64,000 nucleotides of DNA from Trichobilharzia regenti (GCA_944472135.2 OX235267.1:16475452-16539451), one strand, 5' to 3'. Positions 10,670 through 21,599 are shown, counted from the first letter of the stretch. Notes: a model not told the origin generated them from the letters alone. Numbers and translations: made by a program.

Positions 10670-11095
10670 GAGTCATCTCTGGAGAAGATGGAATATCCGG
10701 CTACCGATCATCAAAGGATGTACGCATCGCTCGCCTGTCTTTTTTTATGGTTGTGAGAAAGTGGAAGATGTGTAACGGCGGATAGTTGTGTTCTTCACCA
10801 CATATATTTGCATTCTACCTCCCCCCTGTCAAGTGGCATATTATGGCAGGTATCACTGAAGTTAAGCTATATCGATTAGGGGGATGGCTGTGCATGCCAG
10901 CTAATACCCACCGCCGCCTTTCCCGACGACGAGAAATGTAAGCCGACATTATGTCAGTCATTTTCGTTCATATGTGTGTTGAATGGTACACACACATACA
11001 CACATGACTTCAACCCAGAAGTTTTGAAGTTTTCGTAGCGATAGTGTTGATTTTCTTTTTAAAGAATACCGGGTTACGCTAACTTGTTTTCTCAC
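10670..11095. other. TM9SF3 intron, nothing firm recognised
   Basis: Mixed sequence with a short ACACACA run near 10990 but no frame or known repeat that I can support. Confidence 0.35.
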
Positions 11096-11099
11096 TTCA

Positions 11100-11205
11100 C
11101 CCACCGGGTGGTAGTAGCTTAATACCGGTAATTAAGTGAGGCTTAACAGTGAGTAGTCGCCCAGGAATCGAACCACGGACCACATACCCGGTATTATGTG
11201 ACATT
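11100..11205 (-). repeat. tRNA-derived SINE fragment
   Basis: On the minus strand a B-box-like GTGGTTCGATTCCTGG is present about 50 nt after a GTATGTGG-type segment. It resembles the tRNA heads at 20470-20660 and 16690-16860, but the A box is not clear. Not a tRNA gene: no cloverleaf can be drawn. Confidence 0.4.
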
Positions 11206-11676
11206 TTAAAAAAATTGTTAAGCCAATGTCAACATGATAAGAATACAAAAGTCATTAACATGATTTCTAAGGACGAAGAGGTACGGTACGGCGTAGGGTT
11301 TAAGTAGAAGAAATACACAATTATTAAAATACCATTAAATAAGTAAAATGTTCTCCAGAGGTAGACAGTAGGTTGGTAATCAAATTGTGTCTAAATTTAC
11401 AATTACGATGATGATGATATGGTGAAGTAAACAATCAAATTAACGAATAAAAATAAAAAATTCTTATTGTGCTGTGTGCTACACAAACAACATTTATACC
11501 GAAACAGAAAGATAGAAAATGGAAAAATTGACTACAGACATAAATTTCGACCTAAAATTTGGATTCCGGTAGGGAAACAATCAATCGCCTTGCACAATAT
11601 CAAGGAATATGAACATTGAAAGTTTGCTTATTTATGAGACTGGAGACAATTGGCAAGCAACCTGAAGTCCCGAGTG

Positions 11677-11678
<2 letters not shown>

Positions 11679-11740
<62 letters not shown>
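11679..11740. repeat. Long (TA)n microsatellite
   Basis: About 31 uninterrupted TA units directly before an RTE fragment. Such a tract is likely to be length-variable. Confidence 0.95.
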
Positions 11741-11742
<2 letters not shown>

Positions 11743-11744
11743 AC

Positions 11745-11915
11745 ATGCTGGTGCTGTTAGCCAGGAATCTTCATCACCTCTCTTTCCGCTGTGTTCACCT
11801 GAAGTGATGTCCTGTCTTTGATGCTTCTTCTGCCAACTTGTTGCTTTTCACTTGCATGTCTTCCAGTTTGTGTGAAATCAGACATATAACATCAGCAAAG
11901 TCCAAATCCTCCTGT
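11745..11915 (-). mobile_element. Short RTE-like LINE (family A) fragment
   Basis: On the minus strand it reads the DFADV..SHKLEDMQVKSNKLAEEAS..HVN segment of the family A reverse transcriptase, near-identical in order to 9465-9600. Flanked on one side by the (TA)n tract. Confidence 0.7.
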
Positions 11916-12340
11916 TTCCCCAATATCTATGATGAAACTAACCAAACTGAATTAACATTTTCAGTATATAGAAAAGCAAAAACAAACACAAGTTTTGTGT
12001 ACACTAGTCGGTGCATCACACTTTGTGCATTGAGGTGGTGGGGGTGGTTGAATAATACTAACTCGATGGGCTGTACCCGATGTGTAAGGCAGACATATAT
12101 ATAAGGCATCCATCCAGCTTCTTTTGTATGAAAAAATGTGCCTTAACTGGATGGATATGTGTGACCCATTAGCTTAAGAGCTTGGTTTGCTGCCGTCAAC
12201 GACTCACGGGGTCAAATCCCACTCGACCTGACAACATTAGCATTCTTAGCATGTTTGCTGAAGTGTGTTCAAACTGAAAATCAATAAATCAGTAAACCCA
12301 ATAACTGCCATAATTGTATTGCTGTCTTCATTTTATTTAG

Positions 12341-12408
12341 GTTCAGTTGGATATGTCGCTGCAAATCGATTTGTTCGTAAAATTTATTCAACTGTGAAAG
12401 TGGATTGA
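12341..12408 (+). CDS. TM9SF3: TM9SF3-like protein, terminal coding exon with stop
   Basis: The exon follows a TTTTATTTAG acceptor and encodes GSVGYVAANRFVRKIYSTVK, then VD and the TGA stop at 12406-12408. The ending RKIYxxVKxD is the hallmark C-terminus of TM9SF proteins; the KxD-type cytoplasmic tail is known in the family to take part in Golgi retention. All four exon junctions are in phase, so the 3' end of this host gene looks intact despite the repeat load of its introns. Confidence 0.95.
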
Positions 12409-12426
12409 GAACTCCATCAGAAAAAA

Positions 12427-12432
12427 AATAAA
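12427..12432 (+). promoter_or_regulatory. Candidate polyadenylation signal of the TM9SF3 gene
   Basis: AATAAA lies 19 nt after the TGA stop inside an A-rich stretch, followed by a T-rich stretch. It would give a very short 3' UTR. It could be a chance match in A-rich DNA. Confidence 0.4.
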
Positions 12433-12639
12433 ACAATTTTGTTCATTATATATTTTTTTCTTTATGAATTTTGTTTTTCACTGCTCTCTCTCTCTCTCAC
12501 TCACTATGGACTGTGATCTACCTGCGTACACACTTACACGTGTCGTGCTGTTGTTTCCACCCCATCCCATCCTACCCCAATTTGCTTTAGTGTTTCCTTT
12601 ATGTGTTTTCCCGCTCCCTTTCTCTCTCTCTCTCTCCTA

Positions 12640-12950
12640 TTTTAGATTCCATATGTTGTGTTACTTGTGTGTGTGTGTGTGTGTAAATGTGTACACTCTT
12701 CTTCGTTACCCCCCCCTCACCCATCCAGCAAATAAGGTTATCTTCTGATCCCGATAGTTGCTTTTTAACTACTTTGTGTGTTTAATCAATTGCACCGCTA
12801 ACACACACACACACACCCACACACAGAGATCTCCGTTCATATCATCATTATGTAACAGAGGTGTTATTTCATTGTGCATTCATTGGACTGACACTGATTC
12901 ATTTCTCTTTTTCATAAGGGGAGGTTGTGTGTGTGTGTGTGTGATTTGTT
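12640..12950. repeat. Microsatellite cluster 3' of TM9SF3
   Basis: (TG)n near 12668-12684, (AC)n near 12800-12825 and (TG)n near 12926-12943 lie within 300 bp, together with CTCTCT runs upstream (12484-12500, 12620-12638). No gene recognised between 12440 and 13350. Confidence 0.8.
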
Positions 12951-13399
12951 TGTCTTACCTTCTTCTTGGTCTTTTGCTTCAGTGACGACGTGTAATCATT
13001 TCTACTCGGATATATATACATATATAATATATGAATACTGTATTTTGTGGCCTGTTTTCTATTCTGTTCTACATCAGTTATAATCTTTCCTCTGTCGTCT
13101 ATACAAGTAGGTTTCTTGTTGATAAAATTAATTAATTAATTAATATGTATCGCCTGTGAATATATTTCGGTGTAAAAGAATAAATGATATGCATATGCAT
13201 ACTTACATACATACTAGTTTCATTCTTATTATTGTCAATAGGTTTCCCAAACATAAAAATTTACATCCTATGGTTTTATGTCAAGCATGCATGCATATAT
13301 TTAGACATTTAGAAAGCAAAAGAATTGAGCAGCAAAGAAATATTTGCCGTTCATAATGAGCTGACATTAGTTAGAGAACCACTGGAAAACCTGCAGAGA

Positions 13400-13445
13400 G
13401 TACTGGACAGCTGATTCGTCCTAGTTCGGGACTCCTCAGCAGTAC
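13400..13445 (-). ncRNA. Hammerhead ribozyme motif, arm 1 of palindrome, probably inactive
   Basis: Stem I GTACTG/CAGTAC, core CTGAGGA (fits CUGANGA), stem II GTCC/GGAC, then GAAT where GAAA is required, stem III CAG/CTG and cleavage site TC. The A15.1 to U change breaks the essential pair next to the cleavage site. Confidence 0.65.
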
Positions 13446-13553
13446 ACACCCACCGGGGCTCGAATCCAGGACCTTCTGGTTACAAGGCGAGCTCGTATAC
13501 CATTAAGCCACCATTGTAACCAGAAGGTCCTGGGTTCGAACCCCGGTGGGTGT

Positions 13554-13599
13554 GTACTGCTGAGGAGTCCCGAACTAGGACGAATCAGCTGTCCAGTAC
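13554..13599 (+). ncRNA. Hammerhead ribozyme motif, arm 2 of palindrome, probably inactive
   Basis: Same sequence as the opposite arm, with an intact CTGAGGA core, intact stems I and II, and the same GAAT defect. The shared defect means that the arms were duplicated after it arose. Confidence 0.65.
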
Positions 13600-14039
13600 A
13601 CTTGAATTTGCCGTTCAATTGGATCCTCATCTCACTCTGACTCTACTCTAATATATGCACGTATAACATTTTTATTACAACATACAAGAATTTACCAATC
13701 AAGTGTCACTGATATGTTTGTTTGTTAACAATAATTAGTCAGTGTCAACATGTCAAGGCGACAGAAGAAAATTATTACACACAATCAAAAGGTAGAAATG
13801 GATACAACAAGTAGATTGCATAACGCATAATATTGGAAAGAGTGAAGAGTAATTAATGAATAAGCGTGTGCTCAAGTTGATTACGTAACAGATTGTTGAA
13901 GAGAAATTAAACGATTTGGACAGTGATCACTTTTAACTAAGGATGAAGTGGTCATAAGAATAAAATAACGTGTAATTAAAGATGAAGTAGTCCGAAAAAT
14001 GATAAAGCAATTTGAACAATTACAATTTTTAAAGGTTTA

Positions 14040-15068
14040 GGTGGAGGGGGCAAAGTAGCCCGGTTTCTACATTCATGTAACGATGGCCAAGATAAGGAAA
14101 GTAGTTGTACCAAATTCCTTCTGAACACACAGGTTTGGCTTCTTCAGGTGGTTTTCTATGGCTTCAACTGTATGAAGAAGAACTCGTAAAGCAAAATTAA
14201 GATTAATCGAATTGTGATAAATAATTTTAAATGCTGTATTGACATCAACCTTATGCCCACTATCTACAAGATGGGCTGCGAATAGATCTTGTCTGTCCCT
14301 CGCTTAACCATGCTGGATGATGCTCGGAAATAAGATGATGAAGTTGCCTAATTGTACGTCTAATATCGCCTTGCGCCGCAGCTGCAGTCAAACTGGCAGA
14401 TACACATAAGGGAGACAAATTTAGGCAGTTTATCCTTATTACTGGAACGTAGAATAGTGTTGGTTGTGAAGAGACAACGTACCTCTGCTGTATAATAAGC
14501 CCTTTTAACTGCATCCTTCAGGCGCTCGCTCTTTTTTTATCTCGCTGATGTTTTCACCGAGGGACTGCAGTTTCATGAACAATGGTATTTTGGGAGCTGT
14601 TGCCATCCTGACTCCCCTAGGTGCTGAATCCATATTTTCCTCAATGAACTTATCTGGATAACCATTTTTATTAAGTAATTCTCTAATAATCTTAAGCTCC
14701 TCATTGAGGCAGTCGTCTGAACAGATTAACTTAGCTCTATGAACCAGACAATCTACCAGGTTACGTTTATATTTCAGAGGAGCAAAACTCAAACAAGAAG
14801 TGAGTATACTGACCTGTTGTTGTAGGTTTCTTATACATACTCCTTAATGTGCCATCTTCCTTCCTTGCCATGAAAACGTCTAGGAATGAGATACTGTCAT
14901 TATTTTCTTTCTCTATGGTAAAGTTTATTGCTGAATTGGCATCATTGAACTTGCCAAGGATGTTCATTGCATCATTCCCGTTTTTCACAACCGCAAATGT
15001 ATCATCCATAAATTGTCTTAGTTTTAAACACTTATGCACTGCATGCGCACTCATGACCCCACTGTGCT
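14040..15068 (-). mobile_element. Penelope-like element (copy A), end of RT plus GIY-YIG region, degenerate
   Basis: Minus-strand frames run in order. 15054-14767 carries the end of a Penelope reverse transcriptase with the catalytic segment LRQFMDDTFAVVK (MDD) and ISFLDVFMARKEDGTLRS, then YKKPTTTGQYTHF. 14792-14505 carries the linker typical of these elements (PLKYKRNLVDCLVHRAK, LLNKNGYPDKFIEEN). 14514-14260 carries the GIY-YIG endonuclease region in shifted frames (RRTIRQLHHLISEHHPAWL). At least two frameshifts separate these pieces. The order RT, linker, GIY-YIG is diagnostic for Penelope-like retroelements (the named schistosome example is Perere-10; identity with it is not tested). Confidence 0.85.
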
Positions 15069-15179
15069 GATAGGAATCGAGGGTAGAAACTTCATGTTAT
15101 GCGGTTAAGTTCCGTTAGGTATTCAGCCAGTATGTTTTTACACTAATTGACTTCAGCCACTCAGGGATTGACTTACATG

Positions 15180-16170
15180 TTTGACTTAGAATATGCAGAT
15201 AATTTGGTCCTCTATGATAGATGAAAACGGTGACAAAATAGTGCATTGTCTTGTGACACACCTTGAGCAGTGAGCAATCTTTGGATGTTTGGCATGTGGT
15301 TCGCTCCCGTCAAATGTGGGATGATGCTACAGAACTGGACTGGACTACACCGACTCACTCCTACTTTGAAAATAGAGAGGGAGGTGGTTAGTAGGACGTG
15401 TTTACTACCTACCTCACTTATTTGAAGAGTTGCACCGGCCAGCGACAACGGTTTAATGGCTGACGAGATCTCATCATGGATAAAGAAGGCTCGCTTGGCA
15501 TATGCCGATCAACCTACGTCATCTCTGGCTTAGAAGACGTGATACCCGGCTGGCTGTCGACCAAACGGCGTGTGTACTGCTCAGCAGTTCGCTCCATCCG
15601 CCTTTATGACTATAAATGAGACATGGCCTCCATTGGAAGTGGAAGAAATGAAAAGCCTGGCTAGCTGGCTGTCTTTGATCATTGGTTTCTGCTCTGTATC
15701 TCCTGTGTTAGGTGATAGTATACTAAAGTGAGCAATTTTGAGGTCAGGCATCGGTAGAGTGCTAGGTGAGTTGGAGGGGAAATCAGTCGACCAGGTTGTG
15801 AAGTTACATGGATTGAGTGAGATAGTTAGGGCATGTGTTACGCATGCGTGACCTAGCCATCGATCGCCTTACTCAGCAACGGGCAACGTTAGAGACTGAC
15901 TTAGGTTGTATCAAGTCGGGAAAGTGTAGGCTAGTGGTGGTCAAACCAAAACATGACTTCATCATCAGTCAATGATGGCCAGTCACGTAGAGAGGTGTAG
16001 ACTTCCTGACTCACTGGTTTGGTGTCCTCGAGATGGTGAAAACCAATGGCGGCGGCTGGAGGTTGGGTATGAGGTTAGCAACCCGACACCCCGTAAAAAT
16101 AAGCACCGCTGCTACCGGAACTTCAAAGCTCTAGCCTGAAGCCATATGTTCCATTAGGAAAGTAAGGGAA
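15180..16170 (+). mobile_element. Degenerate RTE-like LINE (family B), reverse transcriptase C-terminal half
   Basis: Broken plus-strand frames read LEYADNLVLYD (a YADD-type motif decayed to YADN), FGMWFAPVKCGMMLQNW, then ISSWIKKARLAYA, INETWPPLEVEEMKSL, GKSVDQVVKLHGL and the same C-terminal region as 910-1335. It is the longest family B copy in the window. Many stops. Confidence 0.75.
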
Positions 16171-16179
16171 TACAGTTTT

Positions 16180-16680
16180 TTTCTAAATAATTTTCCTTCA
16201 GGCTTTTAATACACCATGTGTTGAGCATTAATAATTCAGAAGATCAAAATAGGTCTCCACCAGTGTCTAAACATTTTCTATTTCACGAGCATTGCTAACG
16301 CTACTGACAATTATTCTGATTGCGTTTCGCCATAGGTTGAGTTAATAGAGTACAGAATATAGTTCCAATTATAATGCAATAAACAGTACATTCAATTTCT
16401 ACCGTGTGAGCTAATGCTGTACACGACCAGATATAAACCACATTATATTAAGAAGCACAAATGGAAACTTGTAGAAATGTATTGTTAACGAAACAGATTT
16501 TGTAAACCGTGAGGTGGACGTAAAAATAAGTGTGTAACCACGCAAAATATTTACGTAACAGACGGAGCCCAACGTTCAATAATACAATGGTAAATATTCG
16601 ATGAGCATATATAAAATTAGTTTCTATAAACGTATAATATGAGTAAATGAATTGGTTCTATAAGCGTATAGTTATAGTAT
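16180..16680. other. Intergenic, nothing recognised
   Basis: AT-rich; no frame or repeat I can name. Confidence 0.4.
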
Positions 16681-16689
16681 TAGATGGTT

Positions 16690-16860
16690 GGAAGTAATCG
16701 GCAGGAAGCTTTGAACCTACGTTTCGTGTCAGTTTGCATTCACTTGTCTGCAACCATGAAGGATCTCATGCCCCTCCCCCTCCAAGATTCGAATCCGCGT
16801 CACACAGTGCCACATGCAGTCAGGGACGTTACTACTGAGCTATATGTGGGCGTTACAAGT
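16690..16860 (-). repeat. tRNA-derived SINE
   Basis: Read on the minus strand, ATAGCTCAGTAGTAACG gives a good A box and GCGGATTCGAATCTTGG gives a good B box about 50 nt later. The intervening sequence does not fold as a tRNA, and a non-tRNA body follows. This indicates a pol III-driven SINE rather than a tRNA gene. Confidence 0.65.
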
Positions 16861-16989
16861 CAGTAGAATAGAAATGCCCGTGCTGGACTTAGACGCTATG
16901 ATCAATAATACTTGATGACTATGCCAACAACATTAATTATAAGACCGCATTCGTTTTCCCAGCTCGCTCTACGTAAACCAAAACACACT

Positions 16990-17690
16990 ATAATATATAT
17001 TTCTTCCTGTTTATGCAGGAGCATACCAATTGTACAGGCATGGATAAGTTATTATATAAATTACACAAAATTTGATGTATAATGGATTTACAGTTTGGTT
17101 GTTCTTTCTGACATCAAAGTCAGTCGGAACAGTCTGCTATAAAGTTTGTTTGTGTAGCACATAAAGAGATATAGAAATATTGTCTTCGCATTAACAAAAA
17201 ACCCAGACATCAGATGAATGTAATACAAATATCTGGGAAAAATAAAGCTTGAAGTCAATTCTCTTATATAACTTTGTTGTGAACAGCACCCTTGGCTTAA
17301 AGATTATTGATGTATTATGTTGAGATCAGTGATATATTTATTCCATTTTTTCAGTAGTCTTATCGTAGTTTTATAACAGGAAAGAAATTTGATCGTGGAT
17401 ACGAAAACTAGATAAGGTCATGTTGGGTTGTTTTACTGCATCAAATGGTGCCGAGGTCGATTCCAGAATTCTCCATTTGCTCCATTTGTGTCTGCATGGC
17501 GGACTGTATTCGTAAGTTGAGAAAAATGTTGAAAACTGTTTGAAAACCAGTTGCTTCTTCATTTCAGATCATGAATACTCATTTACAGCATGTTCGCCAG
17601 CGTCTTCAAATGGTAGAATTGGATCGTTCATGGAATTTGAGTGGTTATGAGATAGACGGTTTGGAATTAATCCTCATTTCAGTTTAGATG
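16990..17690 (-). repeat. Unclassified ~700-bp retroposon (family R700), copy 1
   Basis: Shares about 680 bp, inverted, with 48690-49365. In the minus-strand sense it starts in sequence around CCAATTCTACCATTTGAAGA, then carries an ORF ending FDAVKQPNMTLSSFR.HDQISFLL and stop, then about 330 bp of non-coding sequence. It ends in a small hairpin (TCCTGCATAAACAGGA) and an AT tail at 16990. The frame end is conserved in the other copy, so it was coding in the source. The protein is not recognised. Confidence 0.65.
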
Positions 17691-17939
17691 CAGGGTTGTT
17701 CGACCTCGACCAGAAGATGAATAGGAGCAGCAAAATACCAGAAAGAGAAAGTATGTGAACATGAAAAGGACATTATATATATTATTCATTTATAAATGTT
17801 TATCTTAATTATACTTAAGTAAACATTTTTCTATATTGTATCTGTTTTCACGTATTTATGCGAAGTCTTAGAGTTTATTTAATGTCATAATGTGTATTAA
17901 TGAGTCTGAGCGTTTTATTGTTCTAATGACTGATGCGTT

Positions 17940-20455
17940 TTAGAAATAAGTGATGGGTTCTGGTAGGGATAGTCATTTGGACAAAACAGTTTACATAGCA
18001 AGCGTTTGAAGGTTACAATGAGGGATAGGTCCTATTTCTAAGGGTAAACTAATCCTGTATGTTCCGTACTATGTCTTTATGCATCCATGCTGCTAGTTTA
18101 TTTATAGTTTAAAGATTGCTAAGGGTGTTGAAGTGCGTCTTTTAGGTGCTGTAGTAGATTAGTGCTTGATTCGTTCTAGGAGTAAATAGTTTATTAATAT
18201 AATCAGTAGAGTGAAACAGTCTGTATAGAGAGCGTTTGAAGCTTGTAACCGAAGAGCAAGTTCTGATATCTAGGGGTAGGCTATTCCATATTTTAGAATA
18301 CATGACTGTGAAGAAGTTTTCACGGAGTGTTGACTTAAAAGAATGAGTTGTCACTGTGGAAGTTTGGTTACGCAGATCGTAAGAACCTTCCTGTGCGAAT
18401 TGTATGTCCCTGTTACCTGAGAAAGATATTTTGTGAAGGACCTTAAAGAAGAATATTAGGTTTATAATAAGTCGCCTTGTCCAAAGTGGGTCGAGTTTTA
18501 GGATCATGCACCGTGAGATGTAGTCTTTCTTACAATCGTAGCCAAGCAGTTTTGAGGTAAAATATCGTTGGATACTTTCCATCCTTAGCTTGTCGCGTGT
18601 GCGAGTGCTGCTTATAATAAATGGACAGTATTCTAGTAGTGGTCTGACACATGTTTTGTACAGAATTAGCTTGGCTTCATTGTCGTGAAAGTTCCTGAGT
18701 ATGCATCCTAAGAGCATCCTCGATTTTCTAGTCTGTGATGCTACTTGCTCTGAGAATGTCAAGTCACTAGAGTACCTCAAGCCTAGGTCAACGACACTTC
18801 GGAGTCTTGTTAGGTTAGCAGATTGGAGCGTTAATTTCAGGTCAATTGAGGGTGCACCGAAGCAGATCCAGCCACATTTGTTCAGATTAAATTGGAGATT
18901 CCATAGGGACGACCAAGCAGCCATTTTATCTAATTCCTTCTGTACTACATTCTCGAAGTTCCCTAAGTCATCACGTTGGAATGTATAAGCTACTTTTAGG
19001 TCATCTGCAAAGATGAATGGTTTCCCGTGCGTGAAGCAAGCGCATATGTCATTGATGTATAGTGTAAATAGGAGGGGTCCAATGACACTACCTTGTACTA
19101 CACCAGAAGTGATAGGGCTAGGTTTGGAGGTTGCAGACCCGAGTTTAACTATTTGGGACCTATTGTTAAGGAATGATTTAAGCCATCCTAATAATGGGTC
19201 ACGTATTCCTAAGGAGTTCAGTTTATTTGTTAGCAGTAAATGGTCAACACGGTCAAATGCCTTAGAAATGTCAAAGTAGATGACAAGTACTAGTTGCCGT
19301 CTGTCACGACTGCTGGTTACAAAATTGAAGAAGTCTAGGTGACATGTTAAACATGATCTGGATTTCAGGAATCCATGTTGGTTCGGACTTATGATGTTGC
19401 AGCTAAGCATATGTTTGATTAGGTTATCTTTGACTAGTCTCTCCATGATTCTAGATGCTATAGGTGTGATATTGATTGGCCGGTAGTTACTGACTTCAGT
19501 TTTCGAGCCAGATTTGTGTTTAGGCATAATGAATGTAGTCTTCCATATGTCAGGGTAAGTTTGGGTTTCTAGGGACATTGTGAATATTTTAAGCAGTAGT
19601 AGAGGAATGTCAGGGCCACCATATTTATAGAAGTAAGATGATATACCGTCGGTACCGAAACCTTTTGAACTTTTGAGGGTTCTTATAGTTTGGTTAATGT
19701 CAGCGTAAGTGAATTGAACAGTGCTAATTTGGTTTGGTGTGAGTGGAGTTGGAGTTTGTGCCATTTTAGTAATAGGGTGTATATCGAGTAGCTGGACTGA
19801 GGGCTTAAGGTAGTTACCTGCAAACGTTTTGTTGAATAGTTCACATATGTCTGCAGAGTTAGTGCATAGCCTGCCTTTGTCTATGAGGAGAGAAATGCTG
19901 TGATTTTTGCGATTCATTCGCTTCCTTAAGATTTCTGTGAGTGCATACACTCTAGCAGGACTGGCTACTGCGATGCGTTCTTCCTTTCTCATACGGAAAT
20001 CTTGAGCTTGTGTGATGGAGCTAAGGGTTTTAAGTATTAGACCTAGAGTGCCAAAGTCGTGGTGTTTGAAGTAACTTGTTGAGAGTTTCTTCAGTTTCTT
20101 ACGATCCTTTGGTTTTATGAATGACTTTCTGTGTGGGGAAACCTTTAGTGTTTGGAGTGGAATGACAGCATCTAAGCATATGTTTGAGTTATGGTAGAAG
20201 ATGGTTAGGGCTCTCGATAGGTCATCAGTAGTGAAGTATTCATCCCATTTGGAGGATCTTAGCAACGACTTGAGATGGAGAGTATATTCAACTGTATACA
20301 TAGGAGAAGTGCGAGAATAACCGAACAAATAATGAAATGCATGTGTATATGGCCAACGACGTTGTGTGAGTGAAGATGACCATAAAAGGATATTCCCTGG
20401 TCAATTATATTGGCGCGGGCGATAATATTCAGACTACCATTATCCAATCTCAACA
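17940..20455 (-). mobile_element. 5'-truncated CR1/Jockey-superfamily LINE with intact RT ORF
   Basis: A non-LTR retrotransposon insertion defined by the 728-codon ORF at 20328-18142 plus non-coding flanks. The endonuclease domain that should precede the ORF is absent; sequence continues in frame a short way upstream (to about 20455), then meets a T-rich stretch beside a SINE at 20470-20660. The 3' limit near 17940 is a guess because no clear tail is seen. Confidence 0.75.
18142..20328 (-). CDS. LINE reverse transcriptase (728 aa, no endonuclease)
   Basis: An uninterrupted frame encodes a non-LTR reverse transcriptase. In order it has an alpha-helical linker (about 1-180), the fingers motif IRTLKSSKGFGTDGIS, PKHKSGSKTEVSNYRPIN, NQHGFLKSRSCLT, VIYFDISKAFDRVDH (first catalytic Asp), SGVVQGSVIGPLLFTLYIND, and FIFADDLK (the YADD box as FADD). 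A thumb and a long C-terminal domain with LYKTCVRPLLEYCPFI, then SFKSTLREN and FFTVMYSKIWNSLP, follow. This order is that of CR1/Jockey-type elements. The catalytic residues are all present, so the RT itself could be active, but the N-terminal apurinic-like endonuclease is missing, and the first Met is probably just an internal codon of a longer ORF2. Absence of stops implies a young insertion. Confidence 0.88.
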   Translation of the reverse strand: MFGYSRTSPMYTVEYTLHLKSLLRSSKWDEYFTTDDLSRALTIFYHNSNICLDAVIPLQTLKVSPHRKSFIKPKDRKKLKKLSTSYFKHHDFGTLGLILKTLSSITQAQDFRMRKEERIAVASPARVYALTEILRKRMNRKNHSISLLIDKGRLCTNSADICELFNKTFAGNYLKPSVQLLDIHPITKMAQTPTPLTPNQISTVQFTYADINQTIRTLKSSKGFGTDGISSYFYKYGGPDIPLLLLKIFTMSLETQTYPDIWKTTFIMPKHKSGSKTEVSNYRPINITPIASRIMERLVKDNLIKHMLSCNIISPNQHGFLKSRSCLTCHLDFFNFVTSSRDRRQLVLVIYFDISKAFDRVDHLLLTNKLNSLGIRDPLLGWLKSFLNNRSQIVKLGSATSKPSPITSGVVQGSVIGPLLFTLYINDICACFTHGKPFIFADDLKVAYTFQRDDLGNFENVVQKELDKMAAWSSLWNLQFNLNKCGWICFGAPSIDLKLTLQSANLTRLRSVVDLGLRYSSDLTFSEQVASQTRKSRMLLGCILRNFHDNEAKLILYKTCVRPLLEYCPFIISSTRTRDKLRMESIQRYFTSKLLGYDCKKDYISRCMILKLDPLWTRRLIINLIFFFKVLHKISFSGNRDIQFAQEGSYDLRNQTSTVTTHSFKSTLRENFFTVMYSKIWNSLPLDIRTCSSVTSFKRSLYRLFHSTDYINKLFTPRTNQALIYYST

Positions 20456-20469
20456 TAATTTTTATTTTT

Positions 20470-20660
20470 TTAAAAATATTTTATTATAGCTTGACTCCAT
20501 ATATTTTTGATACAAGTATGAAATTTTCAGCATATGATATCGGTAGCCCGAATTTTGCAGGCTGACCAGTGATATCAGGTGTGGGTCGGCCGGGGATCGA
20601 ACCCTGGACCATGTGCATGGTCGGCGAGCGTCCTAACCTCTGTGCCACCGACTCACATAA
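20470..20660 (-). repeat. tRNA-derived SINE (family S2), minus copy
   Basis: Minus strand: A box GTGGCACAGAGGTTAGG, B box CAGGGTTCGATCCCCGG, then a body ending in TATAGC and an A/T-rich tail. It matches the plus copy at 21119-21315 over its whole length, body included (TTTCAGTATGTG-type, ACAAGTATGGAATTTTC). Confidence 0.8.
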
Positions 20661-21118
20661 TCATGTCTGACTACAGATTAGTTCTCAATACTGCAGTTTT
20701 TGTAAAAGATTTGTCTCAGGTGTTCTACAGTTTTTCTACTACCTTTATTGCTCTAGTTGTGACTGTCTTAAGAATCAAAGTAGCTTCTGCACCATAATTT
20801 ACTCCATTGGCCTTCAGTAATCCCGGAGTGCTTCCACGGGTGTTGTCCTCCACAAACAAGGATTTCAAGATAGTATTTAGGAATGTCCTCTTTGTGTGTC
20901 TGAATTATTACTCTCTTGAACCTATCTACAATTCTTTTCGCCTGTCCATTTAGCCGTAAATGATTCAGTGGGAACTCTATGTGAAATATAACATGTTTAA
21001 GGCAAGAATCTTAGAACTGAGGGTCATTGAATGGCATGACAGTTCTAAGTAAACCATAGCAGCAGCTGATTCCCTAAGCACGCTGAGACTACTTTAAATA
21101 ATTTTATATAATGATCAA

Positions 21119-21315
21119 ATGTGTGCGTCCGTAGGACAGCGGTTAGGACACTCGCCGACCATACAGACGGTCCGGGGATCGATCCCCGGCCGACTCACCC
21201 CTGATATCAATAGTCGGCCTACTAAATTTGGGCTACCTTTACCACATACTGAAAATTCCATACTTGTACCGAAATACTGTGTCGAGTTAAGCTATAATAA
21301 AAAATTTAAAAAATA
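21119..21315 (+). repeat. tRNA-derived SINE (family S2), plus copy
   Basis: A box CCGTAGGACAGCGGTTAGG and B box CCGGGGATCGATCCCCGG, followed by the same body and A/T-rich tail as the minus copy 460 bp away. The two copies form a widely spaced inverted pair. Confidence 0.8.
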
Positions 21316-21599
21316 CAACTGGGCGTTGAAATTGTTCCAGGAAATCCTCAGCATCCATGGTCTAAATACTGATAGCCGTCAGTATTTTGTATAAGGCACT
21401 TAGAAGGTGAAATTCGCAAGATGATATCTTCATTTCGTAGTTTCTCTCCAATCGTTTCACAACTAGCACAATAATAAAATGCATAAGAATTACTCAGATA
21501 TATAAAACAAAAGTGCATACTACTAATGACCAGTTAAATGTAAATAGATCAAGTAGTCCATGGTAGGCGAGAAGGTTGAAGTCTATTGTGTTGTTTTTT

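Larger units (their letters stand above)
13355..13610. mobile_element. Two SM-alpha-like copies fused head to head (palindrome)
   Basis: A minus-oriented partial SM-alpha-like copy (13355-13508) is followed by a plus-oriented one (13514-13606). 13400-13485 and 13514-13599 are 86-bp inverted arms differing at two positions by eye, separated by only 28 bp. Each arm contains the tRNA B box and a hammerhead motif. The near-identity of the arms suggests a recent fold-back duplication rather than two independent insertions. Confidence 0.8.

Noticed and set aside
11616..11807. ORF with an Ile-Tyr repeat
   Set aside because: It is a translation of the (TA)n microsatellite.
12464..12748. 94-codon ORF after TM9SF3
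   Set aside because: It is made of CT- and GT-rich low-complexity sequence.
19013..19279. Plus-strand ORFs opposite the 728-codon LINE RT, and similar ORFs opposite the CR1 and BEL ORFs
   Set aside because: They are shadows in other frames of well-supported coding sequence.
20560..20660. tRNA gene
   Set aside because: A and B boxes are present but the sequence does not fold as a cloverleaf and has a second copy with a shared non-tRNA body, so it is a SINE. The same holds for 21119, 16690, 4965 and 62830.
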